Origin: Indibacter alkaliphilus LW1
Lineage (GTDB): Bacteria > Bacteroidota > Bacteroidia > Cytophagales > Cyclobacteriaceae
Direction of reading: 5' to 3'
Length of the DNA: 64,000 nucleotides
Assembly (NCBI RefSeq): GCF_000295935.2
Contig: NZ_ALWO02000052.1
Coordinates: 186,001 to 250,000, forward strand
The notes below the pieces were generated by a model, which worked only from the letters and a program-made list of their open reading frames with translations, searched no databases and was not told the DNA's origin. Made by a program: the position numbers and the translations under genes. Positions 18,173-26,612 of this stretch are shown piece by piece. Every line of letters begins with the position of its first letter. The stretch's first letter is position 1.

Positions 18173-19714
18173 ATGAAAATGAAATTTACTAATAATATAT
18201 ATATCATCATTTTACTTTGGTTTACTTCCGCTTGTTTGGAAGAAACACCGAGGTTTTTAGAATTCGAAAATTACGAATTTGAGGAATTAGATGTAAATGG
18301 TGGTAACTGGAAAACCATATTGGTCAGTAATGTAGACCAAATTGAGGTGCCTGCACCAAAGCCTGTCACAAGCAGCGAATATGTGCAAGAGCTTGAAGCT
18401 ATGAGGCAAAAAATGAACAGTCAGACAGCTGCTGAAAGAGATGCAGTTAGGTATTGGACCAACAACCCAATTCTTCGATGGAATGAAATTGCACTGGAAA
18501 TGGCTGCAAAATACAACCTGATACCAGGCCCAAATCCTGATGGTACTTATACCCTTCCCAATCCGGCTAATCCGGATGGTCCGCCTGCTTTCCCTTTTGC
18601 CCACCCTCCTTATACCAGTAGGATGCTTGCATACCTAAGTGTAGCCCAATATGATGCCTTGGTAATTGCTTGGAAGCATAAGTTTCAGCACAATAGGACA
18701 TCGCCTTATTGGGTGGATTGCAGTATAAATCCTGCATACCCCAAAAGCCAATTGCCCTCTTACCCATCCGACGGTGCTGCTGTAGCGATGGTATCCAAAG
18801 AAGTTTTAAAAATGATGTTTCCATTGGAACATACTTTTATAGATCAAAAATATGAGGAACATATATCCAGTTTAGAGAATGCGGGAATAAATGTGAAAAG
18901 TGATATTGATGCGGGGGTTTTGATCGGGAATGAAATTATGAGTTTCGCCAGACAAAGAGCCTCTACAGATGGAATGGCAAGAGCACAGACGCCTAAGCCT
19001 GTGTCAGATTCAATTGCCAATGCGGCTTATGAAAGATTTGGATGGAAATGGCAAAATATGGAAACCCCTCAAAGGCCGGTTGGTCTTACGCCTCTTTTCG
19101 GTAAAGTCAGGATGTGGCATATATCTAATGTTGAGGAGGTTAGATCAGTCCCTCCTCCGGCCCCAGGTTCAGCGCAATTTGAAAAAGATGTGAATGAGTT
19201 GAAGAAATATGCTGCTCATATGACTTTGGATCAAAGAAGGATTGCTAATTGGTGGGAAGATGGGATTGGCTCTTATACGCCTCCGGGCCACTGGAATAAG
19301 TTTGCCAAAGAATCAATAGTAAAGAATAGGCTGAACCCTTTACGGTCGGCTAGGGTATTTGCCTACATGAATACTGCAATTATGGATGCGGGAGTGGCCT
19401 GTTGGGATACAAAATACTATTACCATTACCCTAGACCTGTGGAAACAATTCCTGCTTTCAAGACTATTCTCGGAACTCCAAACTTCCCTGCTTATACTTC
19501 GGGCCACAGTACTTTCTCTGCTGCTGCCGCAGAAGTGCTTTCGTATTTTTTTCCTGGAGATTCAAATCAATTTAGAATTTGGTCAGAAGAAGCTGCCGTG
19601 TCAAGAATTTATGGTGGAATTCACTATAGGTTTGATGCTGAGGTAGGAATTGAACAGGGGAAGAAAGTTGGGAGCTATGCTATTGTCAAAGCAAAAAATG
19701 ATGGCGCTGACTAA
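18173..19714 (+). CDS. PAP2-superfamily / vanadium-dependent haloperoxidase-like lipoprotein
   Basis: 513 residues. Hydrophobic leader ending in SAC near residue 21 (lipobox), so likely membrane-anchored. The C-terminal third has the full PAP2/vanadate-binding signature: KYYYHYPRP (K-x6-RP) near 413, YTSGHST (PSGH type) near 444, and SRIYGGIHYRFD (SR-x5-H) near 475. These residues hold vanadate in haloperoxidases or phosphate in acid phosphatases; sequence alone does not separate the two. The large helical N-domain (~100-380) favours the haloperoxidase-like branch over lipid phosphatases. Flanked on both sides by barrel proteins. Confidence 0.85.
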   Translation: MKMKFTNNIYIIILLWFTSACLEETPRFLEFENYEFEELDVNGGNWKTILVSNVDQIEVPAPKPVTSSEYVQELEAMRQKMNSQTAAERDAVRYWTNNPILRWNEIALEMAAKYNLIPGPNPDGTYTLPNPANPDGPPAFPFAHPPYTSRMLAYLSVAQYDALVIAWKHKFQHNRTSPYWVDCSINPAYPKSQLPSYPSDGAAVAMVSKEVLKMMFPLEHTFIDQKYEEHISSLENAGINVKSDIDAGVLIGNEIMSFARQRASTDGMARAQTPKPVSDSIANAAYERFGWKWQNMETPQRPVGLTPLFGKVRMWHISNVEEVRSVPPPAPGSAQFEKDVNELKKYAAHMTLDQRRIANWWEDGIGSYTPPGHWNKFAKESIVKNRLNPLRSARVFAYMNTAIMDAGVACWDTKYYYHYPRPVETIPAFKTILGTPNFPAYTSGHSTFSAAAAEVLSYFFPGDSNQFRIWSEEAAVSRIYGGIHYRFDAEVGIEQGKKVGSYAIVKAKNDGAD

Positions 19715-19815
19715 ATGAATGCTTACTTCTCCATAACAGTGGTGGGATAGGTATGGTAGGAAACATTTCTAGCTAATACACAAAATCATTCACCAACAAT
19801 TTAATTATAAAAACA

Positions 19816-20925
19816 ATGAAAAATATTAAATTTTATATACCTATATTATTAATTACACTGGTTTGGGTAAATGATTCCTTAGGCCAGGGCTGTGTAGCCA
19901 TCCGTCAATTTTCAGGTATTGGAAATGCGGTAGGGCAAGGCAACATTCTGGAAAAAGGGGAATGGAACATTTCTGTCAATTATCGTTATTTTAAGTCTTT
20001 CAGGCATTTTAGAGGTACTCATGAAGAGCCAGATAGAATTGCGAATAATACTGAAGTTATAAATTGGACTCATGGGATGGATATCAATATAAGTTATGCC
20101 CTTTCTGAAAGGACTTTTTTACTGGCATCCATTCCTTTTGCTTACAACGAAAGGAGCTCTCTCTATGAGCATGGGAGAACGTCAAGACATATGACTTACT
20201 CAGGTGGAATGACAGATATTATCCTAGGTGGTGGATATTGGATTTTTTCCGGTGAGCGATCCCCTAAGGGAAATGTCGCGTTAGGGGGAGGAATTAAGCT
20301 CCCTACAGGGAATTACCGTTCTACAAGCACATTTTACAATGTAGGCTCCGAAGGACAATCTGAGGTTAGACCTGTAGATCAGTCTATTCAATTAGGAGAT
20401 GGCGGATTCGGTTTTGTGCTCAATACTCAGGGAATATGGAATTTTGGAAAAAGCACTTTTCTGTATTATGATGGGTTTTACCTCTTCAACCCCAGAAATA
20501 CCAATGGTGTGCAGACATTCAGACGAAGGGCTAGCGAAGCAGTCATGAGCGTTCCTGACCAATATGCACTCAGGTCAGGAATATTTAAGCCGGTTGGAAG
20601 TGGTCATGGGCTTGGGCTGAGTTTGGGTGGTAGATTGGAAGGAATTCCTGTTAGGGATATCCTTGGACAAAGTGAAGGGTTTAGAAGACCGGGCTACATC
20701 GTGTCCGTTGAACCTGGGGCCAGTTACATGCTAGGGGATTTAACAATAGGAGTAAATGTGCCGATAGCTTTGATAAGGAATAGGACAAGGAGTCTTACAG
20801 ACAAAATTGAGTCCACACCTGATAATTATGTACATGGCGATGCCGCTTTTGCAGATTATCTGATCAATTTGAATTTGGCTTGGAGGATTACCAGAAAGGC
20901 AGAGACGCCTTTCAATACCTTTTAA
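19816..20925 (+). CDS. Second outer-membrane beta-barrel-like protein of the set
   Basis: 369 residues with a signal peptide ending near LGQG (~24). The mature protein is rich in Gly, aromatic and alternating hydrophobic residues (FVLNTQGIWNFGKSTFLYY; ASYMLGDLTIGVNVPIAL) and ends in a strand-like tail, as expected of a barrel. It shares with the protein at 17233 a general layout and SIPY/SIPF motifs after a loop of similar size, hinting at distant relation. It starts 101 bp after the haloperoxidase-like gene and is followed by a strong terminator, so it probably ends the operon. Substrate unknown. Confidence 0.78.
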   Translation: MKNIKFYIPILLITLVWVNDSLGQGCVAIRQFSGIGNAVGQGNILEKGEWNISVNYRYFKSFRHFRGTHEEPDRIANNTEVINWTHGMDINISYALSERTFLLASIPFAYNERSSLYEHGRTSRHMTYSGGMTDIILGGGYWIFSGERSPKGNVALGGGIKLPTGNYRSTSTFYNVGSEGQSEVRPVDQSIQLGDGGFGFVLNTQGIWNFGKSTFLYYDGFYLFNPRNTNGVQTFRRRASEAVMSVPDQYALRSGIFKPVGSGHGLGLSLGGRLEGIPVRDILGQSEGFRRPGYIVSVEPGASYMLGDLTIGVNVPIALIRNRTRSLTDKIESTPDNYVHGDAAFADYLINLNLAWRITRKAETPFNTF

Positions 20926-20932
20926 TTGCTCT

Positions 20933-20963
20933 AATAGTCCGACAGTTCAACTGTCGGACTATT
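20933..20963. terminator. Bidirectional terminator between the barrel gene and cstA
   Basis: Perfect 15-bp inverted repeat AATAGTCCGACAGTT / AACTGTCGGACTATT around a single central base. It lies 7 bp past the plus-strand stop and overlaps the cstA stop codon, serving both convergent genes. T tracts are short. Confidence 0.7.
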
Positions 20964-22593
20964 ATACCTTGATGCTGTCATTTACTTCTTTTTTCAAGCT
21001 TTTTGAAGCAAGTATTATAAGAGCAATGGAGAGGATAAACAGCAGTGCTGCAATGACTGAAAGTATGTAGGTTTCACTTTTGTAATTATTCCAAGCAAAT
21101 AACCCCAATGATGTTAAAGTGACTGTAAACATAAAAAACATCGGGATGGTGATAAAAGTAGCATTGACATTTTTCCTTATCAGCCAAACAGCTACTGTCA
21201 AGAGTGCCAAAGCTGCCAACAATTGATTTGCAGAGCCGAAGATTGGCCATAAAGTACTGAAACCACCGGAAGCCAGTAACAAGACTGAAAGTACAACCAC
21301 TACTGTAGTAGAGATATATCGGTTTTTTGAAAGGGTAGTTCCTACCGGGTTTTTTACATCTTCAAAATATTCCTGAAGCGTGAATCTGGCCAATCTTGTA
21401 CAAGTATCCAAGGTAGTCAATGCAAATGCGGAAACAGTCAGTGCTACAAAACCAACCGCAAAATTCTCAGAAACTCCCAAGCTTGAAATCATTCCACCAA
21501 GTCCACTTGCAAAAAGAGGAACAGGACCTTCACCTCCAAGTCTTTCAAGATATTCAGTTCTACTCAGTACAATTACGGCACCGACTGAGATGATAGCAAG
21601 AAAAGATTCAATCAGCATGCCTCCAAAACCAACTATTTTGGCGTCACTTTCTTTATCCAATTGTTTAGAAGTAGTGCCTGAAGCTACAAGAGAGTGAAAT
21701 CCACTGATGGCACCGCAGGCTATAGTGACAAACAAAACAGGAAACAGATAACCCAAATTGTCTGCACTGATATGAATCTCATTCTCCATTTTGATTTCAG
21801 GATTTGCTACAAAAACCCCGATGACAGCAGAAATAATGAGTCCATAGAGCAAAAAGCTGTTCAAGTAATCTCTTGGCTGTAAAAGCATGGATATCGGAGT
21901 GACTGAGGCAATAAAAGCATAAGCTAACAGAATATAGACCCAGCTCTGATAGTCCAGATCAAAGGGCATTTGCATACCCAAATAGACAAAATAGTACATG
22001 AGACCAATTCCAATTATTGAAATAATGACAAAAGCTGTTTTACTGCTTCCTATAAATCTATTGACAAGCCCAAAAGCTATTGCTAGTAGAATAAAAAGTA
22101 TGGACGCAGATGCCACGCCGGCATTGCTGACAAAAGTTTTGGCAATGATATCGGCAAATACACCAATAATCAAAATTAATGTGGAGAAGCTGAAGATTAT
22201 AAAAAGCTGTTTTCCCTTCTGACCTATATTGTTTTGAATAATGACACCAATAGACTTTCCCTTGTTTCTCAAGCTTGCAGCCATACTCCCAAGATCGTGT
22301 ACTGCACCAAAGAATATTCCTCCGACCAAAATCCAAATTACAGCAGGTATCCAACCAAAAGTAACTGCGATAATTGGACCCACAATGGGACCTGCCCCTG
22401 CTATGGAAGCAAAATGATGCCCTAATACTACGATTGGTTTGCTGGGAATATAGTCTACTCCATCCTTGTATTCATGGGAAGGAGCCCTTCTTTTGTCGGA
22501 AAGGCCAAATTTTTGGTACACATATTTTCCATATGTAAAATAGGCAATCAACAAAATGATTCCGGAAGAAACCAAGAGTAAAGCAAGGGTCAT
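20962..22593 (-). CDS. cstA: Carbon starvation protein CstA family transporter
   Basis: 543 residues with about 14-16 membrane helices. The CstA signature is clear: GHHFASIAGAGPIVGPIIA near 57, GAVHDLGSM near 96, and TTLDTCTRLARF near 390. CstA/BtsT-type proteins import peptides or pyruvate during carbon limitation. The length is of the short class that lacks the extended C-terminus of E. coli CstA (701 residues). It stands alone, convergent to the barrel gene and divergent from accD. Confidence 0.93.
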   Translation of the reverse strand: MTLALLLVSSGIILLIAYFTYGKYVYQKFGLSDKRRAPSHEYKDGVDYIPSKPIVVLGHHFASIAGAGPIVGPIIAVTFGWIPAVIWILVGGIFFGAVHDLGSMAASLRNKGKSIGVIIQNNIGQKGKQLFIIFSFSTLILIIGVFADIIAKTFVSNAGVASASILFILLAIAFGLVNRFIGSSKTAFVIISIIGIGLMYYFVYLGMQMPFDLDYQSWVYILLAYAFIASVTPISMLLQPRDYLNSFLLYGLIISAVIGVFVANPEIKMENEIHISADNLGYLFPVLFVTIACGAISGFHSLVASGTTSKQLDKESDAKIVGFGGMLIESFLAIISVGAVIVLSRTEYLERLGGEGPVPLFASGLGGMISSLGVSENFAVGFVALTVSAFALTTLDTCTRLARFTLQEYFEDVKNPVGTTLSKNRYISTTVVVVLSVLLLASGGFSTLWPIFGSANQLLAALALLTVAVWLIRKNVNATFITIPMFFMFTVTLTSLGLFAWNNYKSETYILSVIAALLFILSIALIILASKSLKKEVNDSIKV

Positions 22594-22792
22594 AACTGTA
22601 TTTTTGAATCAAACCTGAATTTGAGGGAAATTGCCTGAATTACAAACCAAAATTCCACTATTGTAAAATTATTCCGTAGAAAGACTTGGTTTGTTGTAGA
22701 AAACAGAATGCCCAATTTCATGTTTTATCTTGTGATAAGATGAATTCCACTCTGATATCACATTTTCCACCAATGTAAGTTAGGTGCTTAAA

Positions 22793-22823
22793 TTTTATTT
22801 AACGGAGAATACGTATAAATTTG
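22793..22823 (+). promoter_or_regulatory. Putative accD promoter
   Basis: TAAATTTG at 22816-22823 fits the -7 consensus TAnnTTTG; a T-rich -33 region (22793-22800) lies about 19 bp upstream. The start codon is 40 bp downstream. Confidence 0.4.
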
Positions 22824-22863
22824 TAGTCCCTGAAACAATAGTTTCGGTTTAAAACATTCTAAT

Positions 22864-23706
22864 ATGGCTTGGTTTAAAAGAACAGATAAAGGTATCAAAA
22901 CCGCAACGGAGGAGAAAAAAGACACACCTGACGGTCTTTGGTTCAAAACTCCCAAAGGGAATATTATCCATACCCGGGAATTGAAAAACAATTCATTTGT
23001 TTGTCCGGATGATGATTACCATGTTAAAATAGGTTCCAAAGAATATTTTGAGATACTTTTTGATGGGAATAATTTCAAAGAGCTTGATAAAAATATGAAA
23101 TCAGGCGATCCATTGAAGTTTGTAGATTCCAAACCATACAATGCTCGCATAGAAGCTACCATTCAAAAAACAGAACTCAATGATGCCGTGAGAACTGGAG
23201 TTGGAAAAATGAACGGGTTTGACATCGTCATCTCTTGTATGGATTTTAATTTTATTGGCGGATCTATGGGCTCTGTTGTAGGTGAAAAGATTGCCAGGGC
23301 TATAGATTATTCATTGAAAAATAAAATTCCATTTTTGATGATATCAAAATCCGGTGGCGCCAGAATGATGGAAGCCGGCTTCAGCTTGATGCAAATGGCC
23401 AAAACATCAGCCAAACTTGCTTTGTTAGATAAGGCGGGAATTCCTTACATTTCTCTTTTGACTGATCCAACTACAGGTGGTGTGACAGCATCTTACGCTA
23501 TGTTAGGAGATTTTAATATCGCAGAACCTGGAGCACTGATAGGTTTTGCCGGACCAAGGGTTATAAGAGAAACCATAGGAAAAGACCTTCCCAAGGGGTT
23601 CCAAAGTTCGGAATTTGTGCTTGAACATGGTTTTCTCGATTTTATCATCGATAGAAGGCAGTTGAAAAACAGATTGACAACTTTACTCAAATTACTTAAC
23701 AATTAA
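22864..23706 (+). CDS. accD: Acetyl-CoA carboxylase carboxyltransferase subunit beta
   Basis: 280 residues. With AccA it transfers carboxyl from biotin to acetyl-CoA, giving malonyl-CoA for fatty acid synthesis. The crotonase-like core is well kept: [10 protein letters not shown] near 159, [14 protein letters not shown] near 201, [12 protein letters not shown] near 223. Oddity: the N-terminal zinc ribbon normally has two CxxC pairs, but here the first reads KTPKG (residues 28-32) and the second CPDD (47-50), so only Cys47 remains of four. The catalytic residues are unaffected. It stands as a single gene with its own promoter. Confidence 0.95.
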   Translation: MAWFKRTDKGIKTATEEKKDTPDGLWFKTPKGNIIHTRELKNNSFVCPDDDYHVKIGSKEYFEILFDGNNFKELDKNMKSGDPLKFVDSKPYNARIEATIQKTELNDAVRTGVGKMNGFDIVISCMDFNFIGGSMGSVVGEKIARAIDYSLKNKIPFLMISKSGGARMMEAGFSLMQMAKTSAKLALLDKAGIPYISLLTDPTTGGVTASYAMLGDFNIAEPGALIGFAGPRVIRETIGKDLPKGFQSSEFVLEHGFLDFIIDRRQLKNRLTTLLKLLNN

Positions 23707-23757
23707 GCGCTCAGTTCGTTATCTGATTAAAATCTAAATGGGTAAAATAAACCAACA

Positions 23758-23792
23758 TTTTACCCAGATTAAATGATTTATAAATATATTTG
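23758..23792 (+). promoter_or_regulatory. Putative nqrF promoter
   Basis: TATATTTG at 23785-23792 matches the -7 consensus; a TTTT run at 23758-23761 may act as -33 at slightly long spacing. It lies 52 bp before the start. A hairpin (GGGTAAAAT / ATTTTACCC, 23740-23765) just upstream could end accD transcription. Confidence 0.45.
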
Positions 23793-23844
23793 TGAGCCTA
23801 AAAAGGGTTCAAATACTGAAATTTAAAGTAAAAATAAATATTAA

Positions 23845-25143
23845 ATGGGTTCAGTAATTATCACATCGATAGTAGCATTTACAGTGATCTTGTTGCTACT
23901 TGTTTTTATCTTGTTGTTTGCCCAGTCTAAGTTAGTTGCTTCTGGAGATGTTCAGATCGTTATCAACAACGAAAAGACCATCACTACTTCAGCAGGATCT
24001 ACCTTGCTAAGCACCTTGGGAAATAATAAAATTTTCCTTCCGTCAGCATGTGGTGGAGGTGGTACTTGCGCAATGTGTAAGTGTGTCATCGAAGAAGGAG
24101 GAGGCGAAGTGCTGCCCACCGAAGAGGGGCACTTGAGCCGTGCAGAAAAGCAATCCCAAGTAAGATTGACCTGCCAGGTAAAGGTGAAGCAGGACATGAA
24201 AATCAGAATACCAGATGAAATCTTCGGTATTAAGAAATGGGAATGCGAAGTTGTTTCCAACTATAATGTATCCACCTTTATCAAAGAATTTAAGGTGAAG
24301 CTGCCTGAAGGAGAAACATTGGATTTCGAATCAGGAGGCTATATTCAGATAGATGTTCCGCCAATAACAGTCAACTTTAAGGATATGGATATCGCTCCAC
24401 ATCCTGAGTTAGGTCACCCAGATGACGTTTATCAAAGTGATTGGGATAAGTTCGGTCTTTGGGATCTTGTCATGAAAAATGATGAAGAGCTTTTCAGAGC
24501 CTACTCCATGGCCAACCACCCTGCAGAAGGTAACATTATCATGTTGACTATCCGTATTGCGACTCCACCTTGGGATAGAGCCAATAACAAGTGGATGGAT
24601 GTTAATCCTGGTGTTTGTTCTTCTTATGTGTTTGGCAGAAAGCCAGGTGATAAAGTTACAATCTCAGGTCCGTATGGAGAATTCCATATCAACCCTACCC
24701 AAAGGGAAATGATCTACATAGGCGGTGGTGCAGGTATGGCTCCATTGAGATCCCACATTTTCCATTTGTTCCACACTGAGAAAACAGACAGGAAAGTATC
24801 CTATTGGTATGGCGGTAGATCTAAAAAAGAATTATTCTACGTGCCTCATTTCAGAGATATTGAAAAGGATTTTCCAAACTTTAAATTTTATATTGGTCTA
24901 TCTGAGCCTCTTCCAGAAGATAATTGGAAAATCAAAAAATCCTTAGATGACGAAGAAGGTGATGGATATATAGGATTTATTCACCAAGTATTATATGATA
25001 ACTACTTGAAGGATCATCCGGAGCCAGATGAGGTTGAGTTTTACCTCTGTGGACCTCCATTGATGAACGCTGCTGTTCTGAAGCTGTTGGATGACTTAGG
25101 TATACCTGAAGAAAACATCAGATTTGATGACTTCGGAGGTTAA
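23845..25143 (+). CDS. nqrF: Na+-translocating NADH:quinone reductase subunit F
   Basis: 432 residues. One N-terminal membrane helix (~5-27), a [2Fe-2S] ferredoxin domain with [12 protein letters not shown] near 70 and a distal Cys near 112, an FAD-binding domain (RAYSMANHP near 223) and an NAD-binding domain ([13 protein letters not shown] near 292, YLCGPPLMN near 400). It is the NADH-oxidising entry subunit of Na+-NQR. All motifs are intact. The other nqr genes are not in the window: the gene before is accD and the one after is arginase-like, so nqrF is detached from nqrABCDE here. Confidence 0.96.
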   Translation: MGSVIITSIVAFTVILLLLVFILLFAQSKLVASGDVQIVINNEKTITTSAGSTLLSTLGNNKIFLPSACGGGGTCAMCKCVIEEGGGEVLPTEEGHLSRAEKQSQVRLTCQVKVKQDMKIRIPDEIFGIKKWECEVVSNYNVSTFIKEFKVKLPEGETLDFESGGYIQIDVPPITVNFKDMDIAPHPELGHPDDVYQSDWDKFGLWDLVMKNDEELFRAYSMANHPAEGNIIMLTIRIATPPWDRANNKWMDVNPGVCSSYVFGRKPGDKVTISGPYGEFHINPTQREMIYIGGGAGMAPLRSHIFHLFHTEKTDRKVSYWYGGRSKKELFYVPHFRDIEKDFPNFKFYIGLSEPLPEDNWKIKKSLDDEEGDGYIGFIHQVLYDNYLKDHPEPDEVEFYLCGPPLMNAAVLKLLDDLGIPEENIRFDDFGG

Positions 25144-25152
25144 TTAAAATTG

Positions 25153-25180
25153 AAGTCCCGCATTAGCGGGACTTTTTATT
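25153..25180 (+). terminator. Terminator after nqrF
   Basis: Nine-bp stem AAGTCCCGC / GCGGGACTT with a 4-nt loop followed by TTTT, 10 bp past the nqrF stop. Confidence 0.85.
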
Positions 25181-25208
25181 TTGCCTCCCATTTTTTTAAT
25201 TATTTTTG
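25180..25208 (+). promoter_or_regulatory. Promoter of the arginase-like/murQ operon
   Basis: TTTG (25180-25183), 17 bp, TATTTTTG (25201-25208): a good match to the Bacteroidota promoter. Transcription would start about 15 nt before the ATG at 25229, giving a very short leader. Confidence 0.5.
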
Positions 25209-25228
25209 AATGAAGTATCAGCAAATCT

Positions 25229-26380
25229 ATGAATCTAAAGACTTTCTTTGACCCCATTCCTGATTATCTCTTTCATCAGGAATATTCCCACAATTCCTTT
25301 TTCAATTACATACATTACTTTGGAGAAGTTTTCCCGGATATCAAAGGAGCACAAATAGCCTTGATTGGCCTAAGGGACAATAGAGGAATGAAAAAGGGAG
25401 ACACGGTAGAAAGAGCGAGTGCTGAAATCAGGGAAAAACTTTACCATCTTAAAAAAGCTGAGGCACTTTATAAAATTGTTGATTTGGGTGATCTAAAACT
25501 TGGCAAATCCAGGGAAGATTCTATTGAGTATATCAAGGCAGTAGGGGAGTTTTTAATGAAAAAACAGATTTTGCCCATTTACTTTGGAGGTACACATGAT
25601 TTGGATTTTGGGCAGTATCTTTCTTACCAAGGCTTAAAAAAGCTGGTTTCCATGGTGACTGTGGATGCCAAGATTGACATGGAGGAAGAGGGTGATGCAG
25701 CTCAAGTCCATTCCCAGGAAATCATTTTGCATCAACCTAATTTTCTGTTTAATTATGGGCATATTGGTTACCAGAGCTTTTTGAATGACAAAGATTTAAT
25801 CAATGTCATGGAAAAACTCTATTTTGATCATATAAGATTAGGAAGCCTCAAAAATAACCTGAAAGAGGCTGAGCCTATCATCAGAAATGCTGATTTGATG
25901 AGTTTTGACGTCAGTGCCATCCAATCTTCTGATGCACCCGGAGCAGTGGATGCCCAGCCTTTTGGCTTAAGTGGGGAAGATGCTTGTCAGATTTTTAGAT
26001 TTGCAGGGATGAATGAAAAATTGTCCTCCATTGGGGTATATGGTTATCAGCCCTATTATGATGACAATAGAAATAAAACGGCATCTGTAATAGCGACCAT
26101 GATATGGTACTTTATAGAGGGATTTTATAACCGGAAAGACAGCATGTCCTTCAAGGGAAGCGATTATGTGAAATATACTGTATCTTTGGATAGGAAACCT
26201 TCCATTATTGTTTTTTACAAAAGCAAAAGAAGTGAAAAGTGGTGGATGGAAGTGCCTGATTCAGGCTTGGAAAAGTTTGAACGTTCCACAATTATACCTT
26301 GCAGCTACAAAGATTATCAAATGGCCCAGACAGGTGAAATTCCGGAACGCTGGATAAATGCCCAATTGAAGCTTTTCTAA
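25229..26380 (+). CDS. Arginase/formimidoylglutamase-family protein with altered metal site
   Basis: 383 residues with the ureohydrolase (arginase/agmatinase) fold. Motif 1 GGTHDLDFG is intact (His123). Motif 2, normally DAHxD, reads DAKID (146-150), replacing one metal-binding His by Lys. Motif 3, normally SxDxD, reads SFDVS (225-229), replacing one metal-binding Asp by Ser. So two of six usual Mn ligands are gone. Databases often label such Bacteroidota proteins formimidoylglutamase; that activity is doubtful from the residues. First gene of a four-gene run with cytochrome b5-like, BadF-like and murQ genes; its stop abuts the next ATG. Confidence 0.85.
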   Translation: MNLKTFFDPIPDYLFHQEYSHNSFFNYIHYFGEVFPDIKGAQIALIGLRDNRGMKKGDTVERASAEIREKLYHLKKAEALYKIVDLGDLKLGKSREDSIEYIKAVGEFLMKKQILPIYFGGTHDLDFGQYLSYQGLKKLVSMVTVDAKIDMEEEGDAAQVHSQEIILHQPNFLFNYGHIGYQSFLNDKDLINVMEKLYFDHIRLGSLKNNLKEAEPIIRNADLMSFDVSAIQSSDAPGAVDAQPFGLSGEDACQIFRFAGMNEKLSSIGVYGYQPYYDDNRNKTASVIATMIWYFIEGFYNRKDSMSFKGSDYVKYTVSLDRKPSIIVFYKSKRSEKWWMEVPDSGLEKFERSTIIPCSYKDYQMAQTGEIPERWINAQLKLF

Positions 26381-26611
26381 ATGAAAATGTATACCAAGCA
26401 GCAATTGGCTTTGCGTAACGGTCAGGACAAGCCAGAGATTTGGGTGGCATACCAAGGGAAAATATATGATGTTTCCTCTTCCAGATTATGGAAAAATGGT
26501 AAACATTATGAGCATTGGGCAGGACAGGATCTTTCCGATGAGTTGCAGGATGCCCCGCACACCTCAAAGGTTTTTAACAAATTTCAAGTCATTGGATTAT
26601 TGATAAAATAG
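26381..26611 (+). CDS. Cytochrome b5-like heme-binding domain protein
   Basis: 76 residues, a single cytochrome b5-like domain of the minimal type. It opens with YTKQQLALRNGQDKP and IWVAYQGKIYDVS, typical of this fold, and offers His residues at HYEHWAGQDLSDEL and at PHTSKVF in places where heme ligands are expected. No signal peptide or membrane segment, so soluble in the cytoplasm. The ATG follows directly after the stop of the arginase-like gene and its own stop lies one base before the next ATG, so the three are surely translated from one message. Redox partner unknown. Confidence 0.85.
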   Translation: MKMYTKQQLALRNGQDKPEIWVAYQGKIYDVSSSRLWKNGKHYEHWAGQDLSDELQDAPHTSKVFNKFQVIGLLIK

Positions 26612-26612
26612 A

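Noticed and set aside
16235-20925. Phage, genomic island or mobile element in the accessory stretch after infB
   Set aside because: No integrase, transposase, att-like repeats or tRNA at the border; base composition looks like that of the neighbours.
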